57,104 nucleotides of DNA, from NCBI GenBank assembly GCA_035906235.1, contig JAMIFN010000053.1, positions 1 to 57,104 of the forward strand, read 5' to 3'. The DNA comes from JAMIFN01 sp035906235. GTDB lineage: Bacteria > Pseudomonadota > Gammaproteobacteria > Burkholderiales > Burkholderiaceae_C. The notes beneath the pieces are model-generated. The model made no database searches, was not told the DNA's origin, and was given only the letters and a program-made list of their open reading frames with translations. Of the stretch, positions 25,265 to 33,800 are shown in pieces. The position numbers were made by a program, and so were the translations under genes. The number at the start of each line of letters is the position of its first letter. Positions within the stretch are counted from its first letter, which is position 1.

Positions 25265-26731
25265 ATGCGCCTTTTGGGAAAAGCCCTGACTTTTGACGAC
25301 ATTCTCCTCGTGCCCGCCTTCTCTGAAGTGCTACCCAAGGACACTGATCTAGCCACCCGTTTCACGCGCAATATCCAGCTGGGCTTGCCCTTGGTATCTG
25401 CCGCGATGGACACCGTGACCGAAGCGCGCCTGGCCATCACCATTGCGCAAGAAGGCGGCATAGGGGTCATTCATAAAAACCTGACAGCCAAAGAGCAAGC
25501 CGCGCATGTGCGCAAAGTCAAACGCTATGAGGCGGGCGTGCTGCGCGACCCCATGGTGATTAGCCCCAACACCACCGTGCGCGAAGTCATGCGCTTGGCC
25601 GATGAGATGGGCTTTTCGGGCTTCCCCGTGGTTGATGGCGGCCAAGTGGTTGGCATCGTCACCGGGCGTGATCTGCGTTTTGAAACCCGCATGGACCTGC
25701 CCGTGCGCGAAATCATGACGCCGCAAGAACGCCTGATTACCGTCCCCGAAGGCACCACGCGCGAGCAAGCCAAAGCCCTGCTCAATAAACACAAAATCGA
25801 GCGCCTGCTCATGGTCAGCGATGGCTACAAACTGCAAGGCCTGATCACGGTTAAAGACATCACCAAGCAAAGCAACTTCCCCCGCGCCAGCCGCGATGCG
25901 GCCGGCCGTTTGCGCGTTGCCGCCGCCGTGGGCGTGGGCGAAGGCACGGAAGAGCGCGTGGCGCTGCTGGTAGAAGCTGGCGTGGATGCCCTGGTGGTGG
26001 ATACCGCCCACGGCCACAGCAAAGGCGTGATCGACCGCGTCGCTTGGGTGAAAAAGAATTACCCGCAGGTCGATGTCATCGGCGGCAATATCGCCACGGG
26101 CGCTGCGGCTTTGGCCTTGGCTGATGCGGGCGCTGATGCGGTCAAAGTCGGCATAGGTCCAGGCTCGATCTGCACCACACGCATCGTCGCGGGTGTGGGC
26201 GTGCCACAAATCATGGCGATCGACAGCGTGGCGCGCGCGCTCAATGGCCGCATTCCGCTGATTGCCGATGGCGGCATTCGCTTCTCGGGCGATATTGCCA
26301 AAGCCATCGCCGCAGGCGCTTCCACCGTGATGATGGGCGGCATGTTTGCGGGCACAGAAGAAGCGCCAGGCGAAGTCGTGCTCTTCCAAGGCCGCAGCTA
26401 CAAAAGCTATCGCGGCATGGGCAGCGTGGGTGCCATGCAGCAAGGCAGCGCCGACCGCTACTTCCAAGAAGTCAGCGCCGAAAACCCCAATGCCGATAAA
26501 TTGGTACCCGAAGGCATTGAAGGCCGCGTGCCCTACAAAGGCTCGGTCGTCGGCATCATCTACCAAATGGCCGGCGGCTTGCGCGCCAGCATGGGCTACT
26601 GCGGCTGCGCCACGATTGACGATATGCAAAGCAAAGCCGAGTTTGTGGAAATCACCGCAGCGGGCATACGCGAAAGCCATGTGCACGATGTGCAAATCAC
26701 CAAAGAAGCGCCCAATTACCGCGCGGATTGA
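25265..26731 (+). CDS. guaB: IMP dehydrogenase
   Basis: GuaB oxidises IMP to XMP, the committed step of GTP synthesis. The ATG at 25265 follows GGAG. The 488-residue enzyme has two CBS domains (about residues 95-205) inside the TIM barrel. The catalytic Cys is in GIGPGSICTTRIVAGVGVPQ, and a conserved mobile-flap region carries YRGMGSVGAMQ and the VPEGIEGRVPYKG segment. guaA, its usual downstream neighbour, is not here; a cluster of hairpin repeats follows instead. Confidence 0.97.
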   Translation: MRLLGKALTFDDILLVPAFSEVLPKDTDLATRFTRNIQLGLPLVSAAMDTVTEARLAITIAQEGGIGVIHKNLTAKEQAAHVRKVKRYEAGVLRDPMVISPNTTVREVMRLADEMGFSGFPVVDGGQVVGIVTGRDLRFETRMDLPVREIMTPQERLITVPEGTTREQAKALLNKHKIERLLMVSDGYKLQGLITVKDITKQSNFPRASRDAAGRLRVAAAVGVGEGTEERVALLVEAGVDALVVDTAHGHSKGVIDRVAWVKKNYPQVDVIGGNIATGAAALALADAGADAVKVGIGPGSICTTRIVAGVGVPQIMAIDSVARALNGRIPLIADGGIRFSGDIAKAIAAGASTVMMGGMFAGTEEAPGEVVLFQGRSYKSYRGMGSVGAMQQGSADRYFQEVSAENPNADKLVPEGIEGRVPYKGSVVGIIYQMAGGLRASMGYCGCATIDDMQSKAEFVEITAAGIRESHVHDVQITKEAPNYRAD

Positions 26732-26786
26732 TGCTGCTGCCAATGCTTGCCTCGTTATTCCTGCATAGGCCAGGTCTCGCCAGCAG

Positions 26787-26948
26787 ATTGCGGGTCCAGC
26801 CCGCAATGACGGGGGACTCGTCATTCCCGCGCAGGCGGGAATCCATGCACCGTCATGCCAGCGCAGGCTGGCATCCACCCCGCTATGGCCTGAGCCTTGC
26901 TGTATCACCTCGGGTGTTCGGCTGGTGGATTCCCGTTTATACGGGAAT
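26787..26948. repeat. Cluster of four 8-bp-stem palindromes after guaB
   Basis: Four perfect hairpins lie at 26787-26807, 26823-26842, 26855-26874 and 26929-26948. Their stems are ATTGCGGG/CCCGCAAT, ATTCCCGC/GCGGGAAT, ATGCCAGC/GCTGGCAT and ATTCCCGT/ACGGGAAT. The stems differ but stay perfectly paired, and each is bordered by GTC- and ATCCA-type flanks. The same family occurs in dnaX and near 56.2 kb. Confidence 0.85.
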
Positions 26949-26989
26949 GACGGCGGGAATGACGACAGGAATAAGGGCAAACGCGTGAT

Positions 26990-27877
26990 ATGAGCAGTAG
27001 CCCTAGCGATAGCGATTCCGACACCCCTGACTTGCTGGCGATAGCCCAGCAGCAAGAAGTGGTGGACACCGTGGCCGTGGCCAGGCTTTATGGCGAGCCG
27101 CTATTTGCCCTGCCGCAAGACCTCTACATCCCGCCCGACGCGCTCGAGATTTTTCTCGAAGCCTTCCAAGGCCCGCTGGATTTGCTGCTGTATTTGATCC
27201 GCAAGCAAAACTTCAACATCCTCGACATCCCCATGGCGCAGGTCACGACGCAGTACATCCACTATGTCGAAGAAATCCGCCAGCGCAATTTAGAGCTGGC
27301 CGCCGAATATTTGCTCATGGCGGCCATGCTGATTGAAATCAAATCGCGCATGCTGCTGCCGCCCAAAAAGCAAGCCGATGGCGAAGAGGCGCAAGATCCG
27401 CGTGCCGAGCTGGTGCGCCGCCTTTTGGAATACGAGCAAATCAAACTGGGGGCGCAAACCCTAGAGGCCACGCCGCAGCTAGGGCGTGACTTCTACACCA
27501 GCCACGCTGCCGTGGAACACAGCGCAGCCGCCCTGCCCGATGTCAGCGTGGCGGATTTGGCCAGCGCCTGGAGCGACATCATCCACCGCGCCAAATTGGT
27601 GACGCACCACAAAATCAGCCGCGAAGAGTTGTCGGTGCGCGAATACATGAGCCTGGTGCTGAAAAAGCTGCAAGGCAAACGCTTTGTGGAATTTGGCGAT
27701 TTGTTTGAGGTGGAAAAAGGCCTGCCCGTGCTGGTGGTCACCTTTGTCGCCATGCTGGAACTGGCGCGCGAGAACCTGCTCGAAATCACCCAAGGCGCAG
27801 CCTTTGCGCCCATTTATGTGCGCTTGGTGTACCAAAGCGCCGAGCCTATCTCCGCTCAGCCGCCCACAATGGCCTGA
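26990..27877 (+). CDS. scpA: Segregation and condensation protein A
   Basis: ScpA is the kleisin subunit of the Smc-ScpA-ScpB condensin complex. The 295-residue protein has the kleisin N-terminal domain with the family motif FLEAFQGPLDLLLYLIRKQNFNILDIP and the AAEYLLMAAMLIEIKSRMLLPP helix. A short acidic/Ser N-terminal extension precedes it. scpB is not present. The 3' end overlaps the convergent thiS gene by 22 bp. Confidence 0.92.
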   Translation: MSSSPSDSDSDTPDLLAIAQQQEVVDTVAVARLYGEPLFALPQDLYIPPDALEIFLEAFQGPLDLLLYLIRKQNFNILDIPMAQVTTQYIHYVEEIRQRNLELAAEYLLMAAMLIEIKSRMLLPPKKQADGEEAQDPRAELVRRLLEYEQIKLGAQTLEATPQLGRDFYTSHAAVEHSAAALPDVSVADLASAWSDIIHRAKLVTHHKISREELSVREYMSLVLKKLQGKRFVEFGDLFEVEKGLPVLVVTFVAMLELARENLLEITQGAAFAPIYVRLVYQSAEPISAQPPTMA

Positions 27878-28068
27878 AAAATCAGCACCACATCGCCCGC
27901 CTGCAGCAGCGTAGCCACGCGCTGACTGCGCGGCACAAACTGGCCGTTGAGCGCCGTGCTCACGGCCTTTTCTTCATGCCCTAAATCCAGCAGCAAATCA
28001 GCCAAACTGCTGCCCACGGGCACATGGCGCGGCCCATTTTCTAAGCTAATGCAGATGGTTTGCAGCAT
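27856..28068 (-). CDS. thiS: Sulfur carrier protein ThiS
   Basis: ThiS carries the sulfur for the thiazole moiety of thiamine as a C-terminal thiocarboxylate. The 70-residue ubiquitin-fold protein ends in the essential GG (VLIFQAIVGG) and has the family pattern VSTALNGQFVPRSQR. The ATG at 28068 is used instead of one four codons upstream. It is not beside thiG, thiC or thiO and overlaps scpA tail to tail. MoaD-like proteins could look similar, but the length and internal motif favour ThiS. Confidence 0.85.
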   Translation of the reverse strand: MLQTICISLENGPRHVPVGSSLADLLLDLGHEEKAVSTALNGQFVPRSQRVATLLQAGDVVLIFQAIVGG

Positions 28069-28082
28069 CGATAACTTCAAAA

Positions 28083-28127
28083 ATAATAGCTACTCAGGCA
28101 GGGTTTTCGGCCTAAAACGCCAAAAAC
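28083..28127 (+). repeat. Dispersed repeat copy between thiS and ybaB
   Basis: The sequence AATAGCTACTCAGGCAGGGTTTT, then CGGCCTAAAACGCCAAAAA, is a near-consensus copy. It fills the gap between the ybaB 3' end and the thiS start. Confidence 0.8.
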
Positions 28128-28129
28128 CC

Positions 28130-28465
28130 TCAAAAAGGCAGCTTCATGCCACCGGGCAGATTCATATTGGGCACACCAATTTGCTTCATGCGGGCATCGC
28201 TGGCTTCTTCGGCTTTTTTAGCCGCGTCGTTAAAGGCCGTGGCAATCAGGTCTTCCAGCATGTCTTTGTCTTCAGGCACCAGCAGGCTTTCATCCAGCTG
28301 CACGCGACGCACTTGGTGTTTGCCTGTGATGGTGATTTTGACCGCGCCCGACCCGGCCTCGCCCGTCACCTCTAGGTGCGCCAGCTCGTCTTGCGCTTTT
28401 TTCATATTGTCTTGCATGGACTGAGCTTGCTTCATCAGACCAGCGAGTTGGTTTTTATTGAACAT
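28130..28465 (-). CDS. YbaB/EbfC family nucleoid-associated protein
   Basis: This small DNA-binding dimer of 111 residues starts MFNKNQLAGLMKQAQ and has the tweezer-like core VTGEAGSGAVKITITGKH. The conserved family ending is seen too (MKQIGVPNMNLPGGMKLPF). It is transcribed downstream of dnaX, the classical dnaX-ybaB arrangement, about 57 bp away. The third usual member, recR, is absent from this spot. Confidence 0.93.
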   Translation of the reverse strand: MFNKNQLAGLMKQAQSMQDNMKKAQDELAHLEVTGEAGSGAVKITITGKHQVRRVQLDESLLVPEDKDMLEDLIATAFNDAAKKAEEASDARMKQIGVPNMNLPGGMKLPF

Positions 28466-28521
28466 AAGAGTCCTTTAAGAATGAATAGTTTTGTGTTGTG
28501 TTGCACGGCAAGCCGCGTATT

Positions 28522-30504
28522 TTAGGCTTGCACCTGCACACTGCCAGGCACCATTTTGCCGCCCCAGTTTTGCTGCAAATGCTGCACCAAGGGCAGGGCA
28601 GCAAAGGCCTCTTGCGCCGCGCTTTGGGCGGCTTGGTTTTTGCTGTACTCGCGCTTGGCCCAACTGTCGTGCACCGCACCCATCTCGACCCGCAGCAAAC
28701 ACGGCGAACCCGCTGCGGCTAAAGCCGCCTGCAGTTTCTCGCGCACGCTCTCAGCGCGCAGGGCGCTTTGCTCCACATACAGGGTGCGCCAATCGGCGCC
28801 TTCGCTGCCCTGAGCCACGCATTCAGACTGAATCGCCAGCTCGCGCTGCAGGGCCTGCACCGCGCCGCTATCCACCAATTGCTGTACCAGGGCCAACCAA
28901 CTGGCTTGCGCGGCGCTATTGCCATCGGCATGGGCATTGGCTTCGCGCGGATTGGGCGTATCGGCCATTTCGCGCACGAGCAGGTGGAGTGCAGGGGCAG
29001 CGCCAGTGGCTTCGTCCTGCCCATGGGCTGCGCTACTCCCTTGAACTTCGCCATAGCCTTGAACTTCGTCATTCCCGCGAAAGCGGGAATCTAAGGCATT
29101 GCTGGCGCTAGCCGCTTTGCTGGGGCGCTGGGCTTCGTCCTGCCCACAGGCTGCGCTACTCCCTTGAACTTCGCCATAGCCTTGAACTTCGTCATTCCCG
29201 CGAAAGCGGGAATCTATGCCCCCCAAGCTGGGTTCTGCCTGCTGCACGATAGGCGTATTTTTAAGGGTGTTTTCGTGCTTTTTAGCCGAAAAACCTGCCT
29301 GAGACGCTTCCTTTTTAATAGCATCTTCCGCCGCAGCTTCAGCTTTCAGTGTTTTTTTTTCAGCCTCGGTTTGCGGCAAAAAGCCCGCAGGCTTAAACGC
29401 CAGCAGGCGCAGCAGGGTCATCACCAGCCCCGCGTATTCATCAGGCGCCAAGCCCAGTTCAGCGCGACCATGAATCACCATGCTGTAGAGCAACTGCGTT
29501 TCATCCGCCGGCATCTGCTGCGCCAATTGCGCAATGGTAGCGTTTTCAGCATCTTGGGCATCTTCGGCTATTGCGACTTCGGGAGCAGTGCCCATAGCTT
29601 GCAATACGGCCATTTTTTGCAACACCCGCGCCATATCCTCCAGCGCAAAAGCGGCTGATAAACCGCGCGTGCGCAAATCGTCAACAATCTGCACCACGCA
29701 CTGGCCATCGCCACGCGCCAGCGCTGCTAGCAAATCAAAAATATAGCTGCCATCCACCGCGCCCAGCATCTCGCGCACTGCCGCCTCGCTCAAACTGCCC
29801 GCGCCAAAGGCGATGGCCTGATCGGTCAGGCTCAGGGCGTCGCGCATAGACCCGCGTGCACCCCGTGCCAGCAGCTTCAGCGCGCCCACTTCGGCGGCTA
29901 TGCCTTCTTGCGCCAGCACCGTTTGCAGGTGTGCTTGCACAGTTTCTGGCGCCATTGGACGCAAATTGAATTGCAGGCAGCGGCTCAGCACCGTCACCGG
30001 TACTTTTTGCGGGTCGGTGGTGGCCAGTACAAACTTCAAATACTCAGGCGGCTCCTCCAGCGTCTTTAACATCGCGTTAAAGGCATGCCCCGTCAGCATA
30101 TGCACCTCGTCAATCATAAAGACCTTAAAGCGCCCCTGCACGGGCTTGTACACCGCTTGCTCTAGCAGGCTTTGCACCTCGTCCACGCTGCGGTTGCTGG
30201 CGGCATCCAGCTCGGTGTAATCCACAAAGCGCCCCGCATCAATGGCACTGCAGGCCGCGCATACGCCGCAGGGCGTAGCCGTGATGCCGCCTTGCTCATC
30301 GGCACCCACGCAATTGAGCGACTTGGCCAAAATGCGCGATACCGTTGTCTTGCCCACGCCCCGCGTACCCGTAAACAGGTAAGCATGGTGCAGGCGCTGG
30401 CTCTGCAGCGCATTGGTAAGGGCGGTGACGACATGGCCTTGGCCCACCATTTCGACAAAGTTTTTGGGGCGGTATTTACGCGCCAGAACAAGAGAAGATG
30501 ACAT
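28522..30504 (-). CDS. dnaX: DNA polymerase III subunits gamma and tau
   Basis: DnaX forms the clamp-loader ATPase. The 660-residue tau has Walker A FTGTRGVGKTTVSRI (residue 44 on), a four-Cys zinc motif (CGVCAAC), Walker B with DEVHML, and the SRC motif. Domains I-III end near residue 375. A run of nine A on the coding strand (codons 382-385) follows, with stops in both other frames at once, as in systems that make a short gamma. A linker with two direct copies of an 86-bp unit (residues about 430-499) comes next, then the tau C-terminal domain. A fragment of the dispersed repeat also encodes linker residues around 398-409. Confidence 0.95.
   Translation of the reverse strand: MSSSLVLARKYRPKNFVEMVGQGHVVTALTNALQSQRLHHAYLFTGTRGVGKTTVSRILAKSLNCVGADEQGGITATPCGVCAACSAIDAGRFVDYTELDAASNRSVDEVQSLLEQAVYKPVQGRFKVFMIDEVHMLTGHAFNAMLKTLEEPPEYLKFVLATTDPQKVPVTVLSRCLQFNLRPMAPETVQAHLQTVLAQEGIAAEVGALKLLARGARGSMRDALSLTDQAIAFGAGSLSEAAVREMLGAVDGSYIFDLLAALARGDGQCVVQIVDDLRTRGLSAAFALEDMARVLQKMAVLQAMGTAPEVAIAEDAQDAENATIAQLAQQMPADETQLLYSMVIHGRAELGLAPDEYAGLVMTLLRLLAFKPAGFLPQTEAEKKTLKAEAAAEDAIKKEASQAGFSAKKHENTLKNTPIVQQAEPSLGGIDSRFRGNDEVQGYGEVQGSSAACGQDEAQRPSKAASASNALDSRFRGNDEVQGYGEVQGSSAAHGQDEATGAAPALHLLVREMADTPNPREANAHADGNSAAQASWLALVQQLVDSGAVQALQRELAIQSECVAQGSEGADWRTLYVEQSALRAESVREKLQAALAAAGSPCLLRVEMGAVHDSWAKREYSKNQAAQSAAQEAFAALPLVQHLQQNWGGKMVPGSVQVQA
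29008..29093. repeat. 86-bp direct repeat in dnaX, copy 1
   Basis: This copy has two mismatches to copy 2, at exactly 123 bp (41 codons) offset. It ends with an ATTCCCGC-GAAA-GCGGGAAT hairpin (29071-29090). Confidence 0.88.
29131..29216. repeat. 86-bp direct repeat in dnaX, copy 2
   Basis: The hairpin of this copy lies at 29194-29213. It encodes the same SRFRGNDEVQGYGEVQGSSAA-like unit in frame as copy 1. The 37 bp between the copies are not repeated. Confidence 0.88.
29279..29310 (-). repeat. Partial dispersed repeat within dnaX
   Basis: On the minus strand, CTCAGGCAGGTTTTTCGGCTAAAAA encodes SQAGFSAKK in the dnaX linker. Confidence 0.6.
29352..29360 (-). other. A9 slippage tract in dnaX
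   Basis: Nine consecutive A on the coding strand span codons 382-385 (GAA AAA AAA ACA). Shifting -1 gives AAC ACT GAA AGC TGA, and shifting +1 gives CAC TGA. Both shortened products (388 or 385 residues) end right after domain III, as expected for gamma. Confidence 0.65.
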
Positions 30505-30841
30505 AGGCCGCAGAGTTTATGCGATAACGCAAGGGCAGGGTGGATATGAGTTTTGGCTGCCATGATGGGCTTGCATGGTCCGTGCACCTGGCTTTGTCGG
30601 GCTTTAGTCCGATCTACAAAGGCTCAAGCCCGACAGATCGCCCTACTGCGATTCGACATCATCTTGCGAACGGAAATCCGTGGCGTGGTAAAAATGCCCT
30701 AGTGCAAACCCTGAATCTTGCCCGTTTATCGCACGGCAAGAGCCGATCGGCGGCATACGCCGTGGCGCAGCACCCAGCGTGGTTTACAGTGCAAACCATT
30801 CATATTGCCTGTATTGTCAGGGTCAGCTAGGAGCATATGCG
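30505..30841. other. Intergenic region upstream of the pilY1 operon
   Basis: This region of about 337 bp lies between divergent dnaX and pilY1. It holds a REP-like palindrome (30595-30635). The pilus promoter should be here, but no convincing sigma-54 (GG-N10-GC) or sigma-70 site was found. AGGAG at 30829-30833 serves pilY1. Confidence 0.45.
30595..30635. repeat. REP-like palindrome with a 10-bp inverted repeat
   Basis: TGTCGGGCTT (30595-30604) pairs with AAGCCCGACA (30626-30635). The left half alone can also fold as TCGGGCT-TT-AGTCCGA. It resembles the GTCGGGCTT...AAGCCCGAC intergenic repeats of other proteobacteria. Confidence 0.65.
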
Positions 30842-33800
30842 ATGAAAACGCCCACCTACTCCATCCGCCGTTTTTTGCGAAACATCCACCAGGCACTCAT
30901 TGCGCTTGTCGTGGCTTTTGCGACTTGGGGCGTGGCTTATGCAGCCACATCTCCTGCGCAAATGCCTATGCTCTCTGTCGCTTCGGGCGCTAAACCCAAT
31001 GTGGTGATTTCGCTGGATAACTCAGGCTCTATGGCATGGAAGGTGTTAGATACCTATGCGGTAGATAGCTATACCAATGCAGAAATTGGCGGCGTCAAAA
31101 GCAGCGAATATTATGATTGGAAGTGTCAGGCCGATGGCGGCAAGCAATATACAGGGCCATTCCGCGATGATGCGGATGGAACCTATTATTGCCTTTATAC
31201 CCAAATAAAAAGTGTTTGCCCCTACAGCTTTAGCGGACCCTATACCCGTGGCGATGGCAGCAAATATTGCACCAAACAAGAAAAAGTATTCAGTTGCGAT
31301 ACGGGCTATACCGGCCCCACCATCGATCCAGGCACTGGGGCGCAGCAATGCAGCCGCCCTGCTATTGCCTATTCTTGCTCAGATGCTACCTACACGGTCA
31401 CAGGCAATACCGATGCTACGCGCACCTGCACGAAAAATTGGACGGCATATTCTTGCCCCAGTGGTTATACGGGTCCATCCGGTTCTCCCAAGCAGTGTAC
31501 CCCGCAAACACCCACTTACAGTTGTACATGGGATTACCAATTGGGAACGGGCAGCAATGCTAATCGTTGCTACGCCTATGCATGCCAAAGCGGATGGGCA
31601 CTAAGGCAAGATGGCGGTGGCGCTGCGAATTGCCAAAAGACGGGCAAACCCAATAAAAACAGTTGGGATCCAAGTAAGCGTTCTGTTACGACTGGCTCGC
31701 AACCTGCAGCGGCCTCCTACCCCAAAATTAATGCTACCGCCACAGCCATGACGGACAGCCAAACCAATTTGTTGGTAGCAACCCCCTATACGGATGTCAA
31801 AGCGGCCAATTCCAGCACGGTCACCAATGAATATGGCAATGTGCAACAAATTGCGATAACCACCCGCAATGCAGGCACATCGCCCTATAATGCAAGTGGC
31901 CCGCTGCGCGCCAGTAAACGCACGACCCTGGCTGGCAATGATGTTTATGCTGGCAATTACTTGGCTATGCGTTCTGCGCAGATTAACCCCCTGTATTACG
32001 ATCCCAATAAAACCTATTCACCCCGTGTGGATTATACGGGTAGCGGCAATTATGGCGCGGTTGAGTCGGCGACAGCATACACTATTGTTGATGACCAAAG
32101 CGCAAGCACGACATCCAATGCGCATCCTGCAACGGTTTATTACCCAGATATCCGAAGAATTAAACTAAGCGATGCAAGTAATACGGATAAATTTACCTAT
32201 GTTCTATGTTCGACCTATAAGGGGGCGTCGCTCTCCAGTACGCCAGATTCTAGTTGTACAGTCAATAATAAAACCCAACAGGTAATTAGTGTTACTAAAG
32301 CTACAGCATCCGTGACTTTGCCAGTGGGTAATAACCGCACGGACTGCGGTGCGCAGCCTGCAACAAGCTGCACAGGTGCGCTAGAACGCCAAAACATCTT
32401 GAACTGGTACAACTACTACCGCACCCGTGCCAAAATTGCAGGCACTTCAATCGGTGCAGCCCTGGCTAATCCCGCCTATAGTGGAAAAATGCGTATCGGT
32501 TATTTCAATATTAATGAAAGCGGCGGAGATGAAAATTCATCACCTGATTGGAGTGGTAATAGTTATGCCAAAGGGGTTCGTAATTTTGTTTTGGGTAGTT
32601 CTACGGCAAATACCACCTATGTAAAACCCTTGTATGATTGGCTTTACTCTCAATCCCCAGATGGTAGAACACCTTTGCATAATTCCATTCAACAAGTTGG
32701 TGAGTACTATAAAACGGCACAGCCTTGGTACAATGATCCAACTGTAACGACGGCCGACACGGTAAACCTCAGCTGCCGTCGCGCATACAATATTTTATTC
32801 TCAGATGGTGCGTGGAATAAAGGCAGTAATAGCACTCTTGCTTCTGTTCCTTATAATCAAGCGACACTAAAGCCTATCGACACCAATGGTAATGTGGCAA
32901 CATTGTCACCACCGTTTATTTATAGCAAATTTGGCGACACCAGTAATTTTAATTCTTACACTGCCTATAGCGATGCTGGCTCAGGCGAAAAAGGCTCCTT
33001 GGCGGCTTTGACCAGTGATTATTACTGGGGCAGGGATTTGCGTAGCACTTTGCCTAATAATGTTTCAACTCGTTCTGGTGAGCCTACCAGCTGGCAAAAC
33101 ATGAAAACTTATACCATTGGTTATGGTATCGCGCCAACTGGATTTGAATTTGATGACATTAAAAATTGGAGTCGATTCTTTCCTAAAGTGGGCTACAACT
33201 CCGATCTGCTTCCGAAATGGCCAACGAATGCGGTAGGAAGTAATAGTGACTTTGACCGTATTGATGACTTCATCCATGCTGGCTACACAGGTGGCGGTGC
33301 GGCCTATAGCGTGCGCTCGCCCGATGATATTCAGCGTGCATTTGATTTGGTTTTATCCGATGTGGTATCTGCTGCTGGTAATGATGCGGGTGTGGCGGTG
33401 TCTGGTGCATCTAGCTCGGTTTCCACCATCGAAGGTTCGTTGAAATACACCGTCGATTACAAAACGCTGGATAACAGCGGTGATGTCAAAGCTTGGAAAT
33501 TGGATGCCAATGGCTCTAATGCCACGGTCAATGCGATTTGGTCGGCAAAAAACAATATGCCGCAACCAACAGATAGGGGCATGTCTACACTGTCCGCTGC
33601 GGGTGCCGGGGTTGTGTTGGGTGCCAACACGCGCCTGGACAGCTTGGCTGCCGATGTTCAAGCCTTGCTGAAAAATGGCAACTCCAATTTGCTGCCCGAT
33701 GAGTCTTTCATCCGCTACCTGCGTGGGGATGATGGGGTCACGGATTCGTCTGGTAATTTGTTCCGTCGCCGTGCATCCTTGGTTGCGGCATCGGTCAATG

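Noticed and set aside
26787..26948. CRISPR array
   Set aside because: Stems vary and no regular spacers are seen; these are palindromes, not direct repeats.
25349..27055. Very long minus-strand frame (568 residues) opposite guaB
   Set aside because: It is rich in His/Ala/Asp repeats typical of antisense frames in GC-rich DNA; guaB on the plus strand is certain.
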